Assembly: GCF_004382795.1 (NCBI RefSeq)
Contig: NZ_SMSG01000006.1
Span: forward strand, 140,542-204,541
Length of the DNA stretch: 64,000 bases
DNA from: Cumulibacter soli
GTDB taxonomy: Bacteria; Actinomycetota; Actinomycetes; Mycobacteriales; Antricoccaceae
Direction: 5' to 3'
Part shown: in pieces, positions 38,391 through 46,583 of the stretch
How positions within the stretch are numbered: position 1 is the stretch's first letter
Layout: the number at the start of each line of letters is the position of its first letter
Notes under the pieces: generated by a model
Seen by the model: the letters and a program-made list of their open reading frames with translations, nothing else
Databases searched by the model: none
Told to the model about the DNA's origin: nothing
Made by a program: the position numbers and the translations under genes

Positions 38391-38795
38391 CTATGGCGTG
38401 TCTGTGAGGACGCGGAGAATGTCGGCTAGGGATTGACCGACGGGTCCAGGGATTGCTTCCACGGTGGGGATTGCGTCCGCCAAGTTCGCTAGTTGCGCGG
38501 CGCGTTCGGCCGCGCGTTCTTCGTCCTGGGCGCGGCGCGTGGCGTCGATGACACGGACAGGCCACTCCCCCACGCGGACACCGCTGCTCATGATCGCGAC
38601 GCTGGAGCGTTGTGGTAGCCAGTCGGCAGTGACGTCCGCAGGCACGTGGACGGTGGTTGTGCCGTCCGGGTTGCTGGTGCAGTCGAGTGCGTCGGTGGTG
38701 CCCGCGACGACGGCGATCGTGCCGCCGGTGGTGGTCGCGGGCACCGTGACGTCGGTGGTGACGCCGGCGTCGATCACGGCCTCGTTGTCATTCAC
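38391..38795 (-). CDS. Structural protein, unknown (connector region)
   Basis: A 134-residue protein; the first half is Thr/Val-rich and beta-like, the second half helical (RRAQDEERAAERAAQLANLA). GTG start overlaps the preceding gene by eight bases. It may be a head decoration or joining part. Not recognised. Confidence 0.65.
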   Translation of the reverse strand: MNDNEAVIDAGVTTDVTVPATTTGGTIAVVAGTTDALDCTSNPDGTTTVHVPADVTADWLPQRSSVAIMSSGVRVGEWPVRVIDATRRAQDEERAAERAAQLANLADAIPTVEAIPGPVGQSLADILRVLTDTP

Positions 38796-38970
38796 CGGCG
38801 GGTTCCTCGCTGGTCTCGCTGGCTGCGGGCTTGGCGCGTGGCTCGCGGGGTTTGCGCGGCTTGCGCGGGGCGCGGCGTGGTTTCGGTTCGTCGACGCGTC
38901 GCCATCCGTGGCGGGTCATGTCGGCGTCGCTGTCAACGTTGGCGCCTGACAGCGTGATCCATCGCGCCAT
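38788..38970 (-). CDS. Small basic protein, head region
   Basis: A 60-residue protein; N-terminal MARWITLSGANVDSD, then a Lys/Arg/Pro-rich tail. TAATG overlap with the upstream gene. Small proteins like this lie after the capsid gene in several actinophages; role unknown. Confidence 0.62.
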   Translation of the reverse strand: MARWITLSGANVDSDADMTRHGWRRVDEPKPRRAPRKPRKPREPRAKPAASETSEEPAGE

Positions 38971-39143
38971 TACTGTGCCTTCTTCGGGCCGCGGCGAGCA
39001 GTAGCCTTCTTCGGCGGGATCACGTCGTCCACGATGTCGGCATCGACAGCGTCATCCTTGTTCGAGTCGTTCTCGACCGGGACAGCGTCAACAACCGCCG
39101 ACGCTGCCGCTTCTTCACGCATACGTCGCGTGCCTAGTCCCAT
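38970..39143 (-). CDS. Small acidic/basic protein, head region
   Basis: A 57-residue protein with an acidic centre and Lys/Arg-rich end (PPKKATARRGPKKAQ). ATG 39143 follows GGAGGG. Role unknown. Confidence 0.6.
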   Translation of the reverse strand: MGLGTRRMREEAAASAVVDAVPVENDSNKDDAVDADIVDDVIPPKKATARRGPKKAQ

Positions 39144-39170
39144 AACGAGTTCCCTCCAGATAGTTATGGA

Positions 39171-39213
39171 CCTGCCCGTGGGCAGCACCCCGACAGTGCC
39201 GCCCACGGGCAGG
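39171..39213 (-). terminator. Strong hairpin after the major capsid gene
   Basis: A 13-bp perfect stem CCTGCCCGTGGGC / GCCCACGGGCAGG, five bases beyond the capsid stop. It has no T-run, so partial termination or mRNA protection is more likely than a full stop. Confidence 0.72.
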
Positions 39214-39217
39214 AGAA

Positions 39218-40054
39218 TCAGCCCTCGGGCTCTGGCTCCGGCTCCGCGTCGGCGCCGAACTTCACGATGCCATCCGGACGCTGCGCGAACGTCGCGTAAT
39301 GCACGTCCGCAGTCAACAGAGTCGACTTGTTGCGGGTATCGCGCTCGGTCTCAAGCATGATGTTCCGCTTCATCGCGAGCGTCATCGCGTCCTTCTCCAG
39401 CAGCAGCGCGCCAGCCTTCGCCTTCGACGTCACCACCACGGGAATGTTCCAGATGAAACCGACCGTGCCGCGGAGCAGCGTGGAACCCTGACCGGACTTC
39501 GACGCGTCCGTGAACCGGTCGTCGCGGCGGATGTTCTGGAACGCGGCGTTGCTGATGAACCACGCCGCGAACATGTCGTCCTCGGGCTCGTCGTACAGGT
39601 CCAATGCGCCCAGCGCGGCGTCGATCGACCACGGGTCCGTGATCGACTTACCGGCGGCGGTGCGTGCAGTGGTAGCGACGTCGCTGTCCATCTTGAACCG
39701 GCACGCGTCCGCGATCTGGGACGCGGCCTGTTGCTGCGGGTTGCCCATCGCGCGCAGGATCGACTCATCCGACAGGATGGCGCCCTTGCCGACCTTCGCG
39801 ATCGTGACGGACGAGGTCCCGGTGTCCAACTTCTCGATGGGGATGTCGCCGTACTCTGCGACGGTCTCAGCGTCGCCGATGCGGTTCCACTGCCCGTAGT
39901 TGATGGTCTCGCCGGGCTGGCCGACGAGCGTGTCGTCGACGGTCACGTAGGGCATGAACTTGACCTTGGCGCGGATCGCGGCCTCGATCACCGGAGCGTA
40001 AACCTCGGGGACGATCAGGTCAGTGGCGGTAGTTGCGCCAGTGGGTGCAGCCAT
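39218..40054 (-). CDS. Major capsid protein, N4-gp56-like
   Basis: A 278-residue HK97-fold coat protein. PETNYGQW-type segment GETINYGQWNRIGDAETV, the helix SDESILRAMGNPQQQAASQI and the closing TLLTADVHYATFAQRPDG fit the N4-gp56 family. Preceded by a scaffold gene and followed by small head genes. Acidic C-terminus. Confidence 0.88.
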   Translation of the reverse strand: MAAPTGATTATDLIVPEVYAPVIEAAIRAKVKFMPYVTVDDTLVGQPGETINYGQWNRIGDAETVAEYGDIPIEKLDTGTSSVTIAKVGKGAILSDESILRAMGNPQQQAASQIADACRFKMDSDVATTARTAAGKSITDPWSIDAALGALDLYDEPEDDMFAAWFISNAAFQNIRRDDRFTDASKSGQGSTLLRGTVGFIWNIPVVVTSKAKAGALLLEKDAMTLAMKRNIMLETERDTRNKSTLLTADVHYATFAQRPDGIVKFGADAEPEPEPEG

Positions 40055-40212
40055 GAGCAGTACTCACTTTCCATCCAGGAATCGGTTGTGGTTCCCGGAT
40101 GACCTGGTCCGGTGCGCCCTCGGTGAGTGGCCGTGGGGTGATTCCTCGGTGGTGCCTGCCCGCTGCTTGCCCGCGCGGTCCGGGTTCGGTTCACATGTTG
40201 TGGTGGTGCGTG

Positions 40213-40878
40213 TCAGCCTGCGGCTTGTTCCTCGGCCGTGAGGCGCTGGAACTCGCCGGGGTGTTCGCGGTAGACCTTGGTGCGGGCGTCGATGCCCATG
40301 CCGCGCCATTGCGCGAGGGTGAGTCCGGTCTGCGGTGCGGGCGTCGGTCCCCCGGCGGTACCTGGAACGCTGGTCTGTTTCCATTCCGGGTACTCGTCGA
40401 GGACGGCAGCGATGCGAGCCGTTACCTGCTCGGCCTGCTCGGGGCCGGTGAGTGCGTCGAGGCCTTCGCGGTCGACGAGGCGGGCGACAGCATCGCGGCG
40501 GTCTTTCCGCGTGTCTGATCCGGCGATCGCCGCGTAAACGCGCGCGTTCAGGATCTCCGCGCGGGCTTCGGTGCGGGCCTGCTCGGCGAGTTGCTGGTAC
40601 TTCTCGACGTCCAGTTTCGCGGCGTCCAACTCGGACTTGCCTGCGCGTTCCGCGGCTTCGGCGATTTCGGCGTCATGCTTACGCTGCTGCTCAGCGAGAC
40701 GGTCCTGAACGATCTGGTTCACCTTCGCCTGCTGCGCTTCGCTGAACCGCTCGGTACTGCCTGCGGAGTGGGCGTCGATCGCGGACGGCGCGGCGGCTGC
40801 CTGCGGTGGTTCGGTGGGTGCCTGCTGTTCAGTGGCCTGCTGCTGCGGGGCTTCTGCTGCGGGTGCCTGGTCGGTCAC
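40213..40878 (-). CDS. Scaffolding protein
   Basis: A 221-residue protein. The first 60 residues are Ala/Gln/Pro-rich, and residues about 65-130 form a long charged coiled coil (QAKVNQIVQDRLAEQQRKHD). This and the place just before the coat gene are typical of phage scaffolds. GTG 40878 has GGGAG ahead. Confidence 0.85.
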   Translation of the reverse strand: MTDQAPAAEAPQQQATEQQAPTEPPQAAAAPSAIDAHSAGSTERFSEAQQAKVNQIVQDRLAEQQRKHDAEIAEAAERAGKSELDAAKLDVEKYQQLAEQARTEARAEILNARVYAAIAGSDTRKDRRDAVARLVDREGLDALTGPEQAEQVTARIAAVLDEYPEWKQTSVPGTAGGPTPAPQTGLTLAQWRGMGIDARTKVYREHPGEFQRLTAEEQAAG

Positions 40879-40940
40879 GGCGATTGTCTCCCTGGTCGGG
40901 TCCGGGTTGCTGTCCGGTGCGGACCGTGACACGCCGCGTG

Positions 40941-42008
40941 TCAGTACGGGGCGTCGCCGGGGCGCGGTACTTCCCGCCACCGGTTCCGTTTCAGGGTGTC
41001 GTTCGCTTTCCAGATATTCACGTGATCTGCGAGCGCTGCGCGGGCGTCCTTCAACCGCTGCGCCCGCGCTGGCGATATGCCGCCGGTCGATGCTTCGACG
41101 TCCGCGAGGAGTCGTTCACGGCGCACGCGGCGTTCGAGTGCGCGTTGCTGCTGCGACGCGCGGTACCCGTCTGGGTCCGGTTGACCTGGCGCCGGTAGGT
41201 CGTCGTACTCCGCCCACCAGCCGTACACGGCGTGGCGGCAGTTCGGATGCATGAGGCCGGCGGCGCGCGCCTCGTCCAGGGTCGCGCCGGCGACGTCGTC
41301 CGTAGCCCCGTCGACGCGGAGTACGCGTCCCTCCCACGGTCGGCACGCCGGGCATTCTCGGTGCGCGTCAGACACGACCACGTAAGGCGTGCCAGCGTCG
41401 GCCGCAGCTGCGAGGGAGGACCGCGTGTGCGCTGCTTGTGCTTCGGTCCGTAGCACGGTTTCCGTGTAGGTCGCGGGCTGCCAGCGTCGGCCGCGTTTGT
41501 CGTGGAGGACGTGGACGCCGTCGTCGATCATGCGTTTAGCGGCGCTGCGGGTTGCCTGCTCGAGTGTCGCCTCCCCCGCGGCCATTGCGGCGTGCGCGTC
41601 GCGGAGTGCGCGGCGCGCGTTGTCGGTGAGGCCTTGGATGCCGTACCGCCACTGTTCTCGTGCGGTACGCACGTTCGGCAGGTCGCCGGGGTCGGGCATG
41701 CCGGAGTCGATACCGGCCCGCCGCACTACGTCAGCGAGACCAGCCATGGCGTCGTCCCCGATGACGGCTGCTGCGGCGATCGCGGGCGCGGCGTCGTTGA
41801 GGCGTTGCTGCGCGGCCCATTGCCACGTCAGTGTGGTCTCGCCGCGCCTCGGCAGCAGCGCCTCGACCACGACGCGGACGACAGCGTCTTGCGCCCACCA
41901 CACGACACTCATCAGTTCAACGATAAGTACGTCGATGCGGTGCGCGAAGTCCCGGCCCGCGCGGCGGATGGCTGCGGCGATGCGCCGCGTCAATCCCCGG
42001 TCAGCCAT
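40941..42008 (-). CDS. Minor head protein, SPP1 gp7 / Mu F-like
   Basis: A 355-residue head morphogenesis protein. The C-terminal half has the family motif region ECPACRPWEG plus HPNCRHAVYGWW, with paired Cys/His. It enters the prohead with the portal. It starts three bases after the portal stop. Confidence 0.85.
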   Translation of the reverse strand: MADRGLTRRIAAAIRRAGRDFAHRIDVLIVELMSVVWWAQDAVVRVVVEALLPRRGETTLTWQWAAQQRLNDAAPAIAAAAVIGDDAMAGLADVVRRAGIDSGMPDPGDLPNVRTAREQWRYGIQGLTDNARRALRDAHAAMAAGEATLEQATRSAAKRMIDDGVHVLHDKRGRRWQPATYTETVLRTEAQAAHTRSSLAAAADAGTPYVVVSDAHRECPACRPWEGRVLRVDGATDDVAGATLDEARAAGLMHPNCRHAVYGWWAEYDDLPAPGQPDPDGYRASQQQRALERRVRRERLLADVEASTGGISPARAQRLKDARAALADHVNIWKANDTLKRNRWREVPRPGDAPY

Positions 42009-42011
42009 GGG

Positions 42012-43490
42012 TTATCCGATGAGGTCGAGCGGGCTGGTCGTCTTGTTCTCGTCCATGATCCGCCGGACCTCGTCGTCGACCTGGTCCGGGGATAGGTCGG
42101 GTTGGGCCATGCGGACGCTGGTTTCGATGCTGATTGCGCGGGCGTCCCGTAGCGCCTGGATCGTCGACGCGGTCTCAGCAGCGTCGCCTAGGTTGTCATC
42201 GGACCATTCCAGGTTCAGGCCGTCGACCATGCCTGCGTCGGGCAGCCCCAACTGTTTGTCGATGGCGAGCATCCACTGCGCGGCGCGGAGGACGGCGGGT
42301 TCCCACGCCCGCTGTTTTCGGCCGAGAGTGCGGTACGTGCGGCGTTCGCGGAGTTTGTGACTGGTGCCGCTGATCGCGCCCTCGACATGCAGGCCGAATG
42401 TTTGCGGCGCGTACCCGCATGAGGTGATGATTCGTTCGGTTTGCGCGAGCGCGGTCGCGGCGAAGTCTTGGACGCGGAGGTCGAAGTGCACTTGCTCGAC
42501 CGGTAGGCGGCTGCTGGCGGTGCCCTGGTCGAGGCCTTTCAGTTCGGTGAACACTTCGTCGTCGAGGTCGAGTGCGCCGTCAGGGCCGAGTGCGCCCTCA
42601 GCGACGAGGATGCGGGCCTGACCGACGCGGATCTCCCGGTCCCACGCGGACAGGGTCTGTGACAGGGAGTCGATGTCGGGGAGGCTGCTGGCGTGGTCGG
42701 GTGCGCCGTATTCGCCGCCGCGGTACCGGCGCCAGAATCCGTTACTGACGTAGGACGGCAGCATGCCTTTCACGCCGAAACCGGTGAGGTCGATTCCGCC
42801 GTCCTGCTGGACGATGTCGCCTAGCGCGGCCGTGGAGGGGTGGTCAGCGAGCGGGCGTACAGCGCCCAATTCGTTGGGGTTGGTGGCTTCGCGGAGCGCG
42901 TGCCACACGCGGCCGTCCTCGTGACGTTCGATGTGCCTCCATGTCGAGGTGTCTGCTTCGGTTTTCGCGGGCAGCGTGACCACGAACGACACCGCCGTCA
43001 ACACGCCGAGCGTGTACTCGGGGACCGCCTGGTCCTGCCCGATCGCCTGCAACGTGGACCGGTCCGACAGGGTCGTGTTCCAGCGAGGTACGAGCCACGC
43101 CCCGCCGGTCCCTGACGCGATGTCAGCACCGGCCTGCAGCGCGGCGGCGACCCGGTCGCTGAGTTCTTCGAGGCGCGTCTGCTGTTGGCCGCTGCCGGGT
43201 GCGGTCAGGATCGCGGGCGACCCGAACAGCAGGTCGCTGGCGACGGCGGCGACGTCACCGGCGATAGCGGCCGGGATGAACGACCGGGCTCGGTGCGTGT
43301 CCACTTGGTCGGTTGCGCGGCGTTGCCACCACTTCCCGCGGGCCTTCGCCGGGGTCGAGGGGGTCTGCGTGAGGACGTCCCGTTCGTCGCTGGTCCACGC
43401 CGCGACTAGCCCGGTGAGGTCCCGGATTTGTGGTTGGTATGCGAGGGGCGGCCAGGGAGTGTTAGCGGGGGCGTCAAGCGGCAGGACCAT
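42012..43490 (-). CDS. Portal protein
   Basis: A 492-residue phage portal (SPP1 gp6-like class). Features: FIPAAIAGDVAAVASDLLFG near residue 70, ILVAEGALGPDGALD near residue 290 and the C-terminal SPDQVDDEVRRIMDE. Start 43490 (MVLPLDAP) is chosen; an upstream in-frame start at 43553 would run nearer to the divergent gene. It forms the DNA gate at one capsid vertex. Confidence 0.86.
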   Translation of the reverse strand: MVLPLDAPANTPWPPLAYQPQIRDLTGLVAAWTSDERDVLTQTPSTPAKARGKWWQRRATDQVDTHRARSFIPAAIAGDVAAVASDLLFGSPAILTAPGSGQQQTRLEELSDRVAAALQAGADIASGTGGAWLVPRWNTTLSDRSTLQAIGQDQAVPEYTLGVLTAVSFVVTLPAKTEADTSTWRHIERHEDGRVWHALREATNPNELGAVRPLADHPSTAALGDIVQQDGGIDLTGFGVKGMLPSYVSNGFWRRYRGGEYGAPDHASSLPDIDSLSQTLSAWDREIRVGQARILVAEGALGPDGALDLDDEVFTELKGLDQGTASSRLPVEQVHFDLRVQDFAATALAQTERIITSCGYAPQTFGLHVEGAISGTSHKLRERRTYRTLGRKQRAWEPAVLRAAQWMLAIDKQLGLPDAGMVDGLNLEWSDDNLGDAAETASTIQALRDARAISIETSVRMAQPDLSPDQVDDEVRRIMDENKTTSPLDLIG

Positions 43491-43586
43491 AACCGGAATC
43501 GTTCGGTTATGAATGTCAGCGCGCGACGCTATGGTTCCAGGCAAAGGAAACATCGCAGTGATGTGCCCACAACCTGGAGAGCTTTC

Positions 43587-44060
43587 ATGCCCGACGATGA
43601 CGACAACGCCACGTGGACACCACAGACCGACCCGGACGGGTACACGAGGGCCGAGTTAAGACCGCGCGATAATCTGCTGAACTCGTTGCTGAGCATCATC
43701 TTCGATAGCGAAGCCATCCCTGATGAGGCGTCATTTTCAATGACAGTGGTGACGGGTGGAGCCCTTGTAAGTGGAATCGTCGTTAGCCAAGCTGTATTCG
43801 CCCGACGCGTCTCTGATGGACTTCGTCAGGCGAACGGTGGCGATAACTTCGCGTTCATCGTTGACGAGATCGTGAACGCCCAGAGCGAACTAGACGCCGA
43901 GATTAAAGCGGGTCGCGATGGGATTGCGCCGGCAATCCCCGTTCGGTATCTGCATATGCGCGATGTGACCGTAATGTCAGGGGGCGGGCCACTTCAGTTC
44001 AGCAATTGGCGATGCCGGCTAGAGTCCATCGACGGGTGGACGTTTGGCAGTCTGGGCTAA
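43587..44060 (+). CDS. GvpU-like protein, moron gene
   Basis: A 157-residue protein encoded against the direction of the structural genes. The pattern FSMTVVTGGALVSGIVVSQAVF, IPVRYLHMRDVTV and WRCRLESIDGWTFGSLG resembles the proteins annotated as gas-vesicle accessory GvpU in actinobacteria; that name says little about function here. ATG 43587 follows TGGAGA. Its stop overlaps the terminase stop on the other strand by three bases. Likely expressed from its own promoter in the lysogen. Confidence 0.7.
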   Translation: MPDDDDNATWTPQTDPDGYTRAELRPRDNLLNSLLSIIFDSEAIPDEASFSMTVVTGGALVSGIVVSQAVFARRVSDGLRQANGGDNFAFIVDEIVNAQSELDAEIKAGRDGIAPAIPVRYLHMRDVTVMSGGGPLQFSNWRCRLESIDGWTFGSLG

Positions 44061-45373
44061 CTGACCGAGCGAGTTAGTCCACGGATGCGGCGGCGGGAGT
44101 CCGACACGAACTCGCCGTCACCCTCGGGCACCGGGGCAGGCGCGAGCCACGATCGCCACTGCGACCGGAGCGCCATCACCCCATACCTGAGCGCGTCCAC
44201 GCCGTGATCGTTCAACTTCACCGGCCGATCCTCGCCATCGTCCGCGGCCTTCTCATCCCACACGTACCCCAACAGTTCGTCCCACAACGCGGACGCATCC
44301 GCGCGATGCACAACGAGGTGCTGGTTCTTGAACAGCGCGGCGACGGACCGGATGCCGTCGAGGACGGTGTTGTCTGCCGAGCGGACTGTCCAGCCGTCGC
44401 GTCGGAGTTGCTGTCGGAACGACGCAGCCGAGGGGTCGACAACGATCGGGAGGCTGCTGGTCGCGTGGCCGAGGCCCTTCACCCACTCGCCCAACTTCGC
44501 GCTGGTCTCGCCGTCCGTGAGTTGGCCGTCATTCCTGCCGTCATGCCGCCACTCACTCGCGGCAGTGATCCGACGCCGCGACTTGTCAACGTGAAGGAGG
44601 ACGGCATGGGTCGGGTTCAAGGTGCCGTAGTCGAGCGCGATCAAAGCGGGCGCGCCCGTCACCTCACTGGTGGTGTTCGCTTCCTCTGACAGGGCCTCGA
44701 AGATCGCGCCCTCGGCAGCGACCCAAAGGCCGTCGATGAACCGCTTATAGAACAACCCCGCGAGGGAGCGTTTGAGGCGCGCTTTCTCCTGCTCGTCAAG
44801 GGCCGGGTTGTCGTCGAGGGTGAAATGCCAGGTCCGCATCCCGATCTCTCGGGCCTTGTCGATTTTCTTCCGTTTCAGCCAGTGCGCGGGGCTGTCTGGG
44901 TTTGTGGTCGCGAAGATCTTCGCGCCCTGGCTGAACGTCGTGATGTGCCGCGTCTCCAGCATCGACCAGTAAGACTCGTTCGGTAGCAGCGTGGCCTCGT
45001 CCACGTATGCCCCGGCCAGGGTCAGGCCGCGGATTCGGGACTCGGCTTTGGCGTCGTTCGCGCCGACCATGTGCACGCGCCGCCCGAACAACCGTCCTTC
45101 GTTGGCGCCGGCCGTGTGGGCTAGCGGTGACGCGTCACCGAAGTACGCGTCGATCTCGTCGAGAACGTTCCGGCGGATCGTGTCTTTCGTTTTCCCGATC
45201 ATGATCAGCGGGCCGGGTGGCGCTAGTGCGTCGACGTAGGCGCACCACGCGAGGACGCTCGCTGTTGTTTTCCCGCTACGGACGGCGCCTTCCCATAGGT
45301 GCAGTGGGTCGGGTGATCGGAGCGTGTCCCGGATCGATACTCGCTGCTTCCGGCTCAGCTTCGCGGGTTTCAT
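44057..45373 (-). CDS. terL: Terminase large subunit
   Basis: A 438-residue packaging motor. Walker A is GAVRSGKT (residues about 29-36); AYVDEATLL near residue 120 is the Walker B region. The nuclease acidic residues are in ALDYGTLNPTH and NDHGVDALRYG. It cuts and translocates phage DNA. Four-base start overlap with the small subunit. Confidence 0.95.
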   Translation of the reverse strand: MKPAKLSRKQRVSIRDTLRSPDPLHLWEGAVRSGKTTASVLAWCAYVDALAPPGPLIMIGKTKDTIRRNVLDEIDAYFGDASPLAHTAGANEGRLFGRRVHMVGANDAKAESRIRGLTLAGAYVDEATLLPNESYWSMLETRHITTFSQGAKIFATTNPDSPAHWLKRKKIDKAREIGMRTWHFTLDDNPALDEQEKARLKRSLAGLFYKRFIDGLWVAAEGAIFEALSEEANTTSEVTGAPALIALDYGTLNPTHAVLLHVDKSRRRITAASEWRHDGRNDGQLTDGETSAKLGEWVKGLGHATSSLPIVVDPSAASFRQQLRRDGWTVRSADNTVLDGIRSVAALFKNQHLVVHRADASALWDELLGYVWDEKAADDGEDRPVKLNDHGVDALRYGVMALRSQWRSWLAPAPVPEGDGEFVSDSRRRIRGLTRSVS

Positions 45374-45876
45374 TCGTCACCGTCGTCGTCGAGGCCAGCG
45401 ACCAGCCGCTGAATCAACGCGGACGCTTCACCGCTCGTCGCCCGTTCCGCTTCAAGCCGAGCGAGATCATTCGCCGTCTTCACCAACGTCGCCGCCGACG
45501 TAACGAGATTCCGAATGTCGCCAGTCGGCGGGCGGTCGAGCGTGTGCTCGGTGTAGGTGTTGTCTTTACCGCCGATGTTGAACACGAGATGCGGACGGCC
45601 GAGCTGCTGCAGGAACTCGCCCGCCCGACGCAACGATTCTTCCTGCAGGTTCTCACGCCGCGCCGCGTTCCGTTCACGCGCGGACTCATGCGCCGCAGAC
45701 ACCTTCGACAACGCCGCATCATTCGTAACGCCATAACGCTTGCACGCGTCACGCACCGTCGACCTCGAACACGCGAACCGCTCGGCAACCTCACGCAGCG
45801 AATAACCGGCAGCGCGCGCGTCGGCCATCGCTTGACGCTCCTCAGCGGTGAACCGAGGACGACCACCACCGGCCAC
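45370..45876 (-). CDS. terS: Terminase small subunit
   Basis: A 168-residue DNA-recognition subunit. HTH near the N-terminus: YSLREVAERFACSRSTVRDA. The middle is a helical oligomerisation segment. GTG start at 45876 directly follows the RNA-like intergenic region, where cos/pac recognition would be expected. Confidence 0.85.
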   Translation of the reverse strand: MAGGGRPRFTAEERQAMADARAAGYSLREVAERFACSRSTVRDACKRYGVTNDAALSKVSAAHESARERNAARRENLQEESLRRAGEFLQQLGRPHLVFNIGGKDNTYTEHTLDRPPTGDIRNLVTSAATLVKTANDLARLEAERATSGEASALIQRLVAGLDDDGDE

Positions 45877-45910
45877 GGGCAGCCCTCTCTATCGCGCGCG
45901 CAAGACACGG

Positions 45911-45926
45911 CACTGCCTGTGCAGTG
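45911..45926. other. Short hairpin between RNA element and terS
   Basis: CACTGC-CTGT-GCAGTG, a 6-bp stem with a 4-base loop 34 bp beyond the 3' end of the tRNA-like element. It could be a weak terminator or part of a packaging site. Confidence 0.45.
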
Positions 45927-45959
45927 CTTGGGGTGTCAGTGTGGTGTGGGTGGTGTTTG

Positions 45960-46037
45960 TGGACCTATGGGGAGTCGAACCCCAGTCCAGCGTGGTTCCG
46001 CGTGCGGCTTTCCTCGCTGTCGATACCTTCTAGGCCC
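45960..46037 (-). ncRNA. tmRNA-like tRNA-like domain without mRNA-like domain (candidate)
   Basis: A 78-nt element on the minus strand. The acceptor GGGCCTA/TAGGTCC pairs over seven bases with G3-U70 and discriminator A, the alanine identity set. The next 12 bases, GAAGGTATCGAC, equal the tmRNA D-loop region in length and 9 of 12 positions of a mycobacterial-type tmRNA as I recall it. CAGCG/CGCTG can form a P2-like stem; GGAC stands right before a canonical T-arm TGGGG-TTCGACT-CCCCA, as in tmRNA. No anticodon arm can be drawn, and only about 20 nt lie inside P2, so there is no tag frame or pseudoknot. CCA is not encoded. It lies in a 248-bp gap between an unknown gene and terS. Confidence 0.62.
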
Positions 46038-46038
46038 T

Positions 46039-46077
46039 GCGTTGGGCGGCCCGTGTAGTGGACAGGCAACCCAACGC
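46039..46077 (-). other. Hairpin directly 5' of the tRNA-like element
   Basis: GCGTTGGG/CCCAACGC (8 bp), a small internal loop, then GCCTGT/ACGGGC (6 bp, one G-T) with loop CCACTAC. It ends one base before the acceptor stem, so it may be a processing signal or part of the same RNA. Confidence 0.72.
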
Positions 46078-46124
46078 GTCAAGGTTCTGGCGCCGGGTGT
46101 CAGCGTGGCGCGTTCGGTATCCGC

Positions 46125-46508
46125 TTATTGAACTCGGCGTTGCTCTTGTCGCCCGCGCAGAGCGACGTTGAACTTGGCCACTATGTCTTGTCGCTTCTCG
46201 ATGTCTTGTCGCTTCTTGCTGTTCTCGTCGATCGCCTGGCCGAATGCCTTGTAATAGCGAGCGATCAGGGGCTCATAGTCGAGGTCGGCGCCGGTCATCC
46301 CGGCGACGACGGTTGCTTGCCCTTCTTCATCGTTCTCAACGTTGAGGGAATTGGCCTCAAGGTAGCGTTCTTCGGACGGCGTGATGGGTCGAGTGGTGTG
46401 GAATCGGACAGAGACACCGATCAGATGGTCGCCCTCGTCGGTTTCGAGGATCTTCACGTCATCGGTGGTTATCTCATCGGGGCCAGTGATCCCTGGGATT
46501 TCGGTCAT
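46125..46508 (-). CDS. Phage protein of unknown function
   Basis: A 127-residue acidic protein; ATG 46508 follows AAAGGACC. The C-terminus has a short internal duplication (KKRQDIEKRQDIV). No family recognised. It lies between whiB and the RNA element. Confidence 0.65.
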   Translation of the reverse strand: MTEIPGITGPDEITTDDVKILETDEGDHLIGVSVRFHTTRPITPSEERYLEANSLNVENDEEGQATVVAGMTGADLDYEPLIARYYKAFGQAIDENSKKRQDIEKRQDIVAKFNVALRGRQEQRRVQ

Positions 46509-46583
46509 GTTTGGTCCTTTCGTCGGGAGGGCCGCTTTGTGCGCGTCCATTGTGAATAGGCCGGTCGGGATTTCGTACCGCGT

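Noticed and set aside
45960..46037. Ordinary phage tRNA
   Set aside because: Acceptor and T-arm fit, but no D-arm or anticodon stem-loop of normal size can be drawn in the 46 bases between them.
45877..46124. Full-length or permuted tmRNA gene
   Set aside because: The gap is too short for pseudoknots and a tag frame, and the 5' and 3' halves are in normal, not permuted, order.
45217..46131. Long + strand frame over terS and the RNA element
   Set aside because: Composition is Arg-rich shadow coding across a real gene and a structured RNA; no ribosome site.
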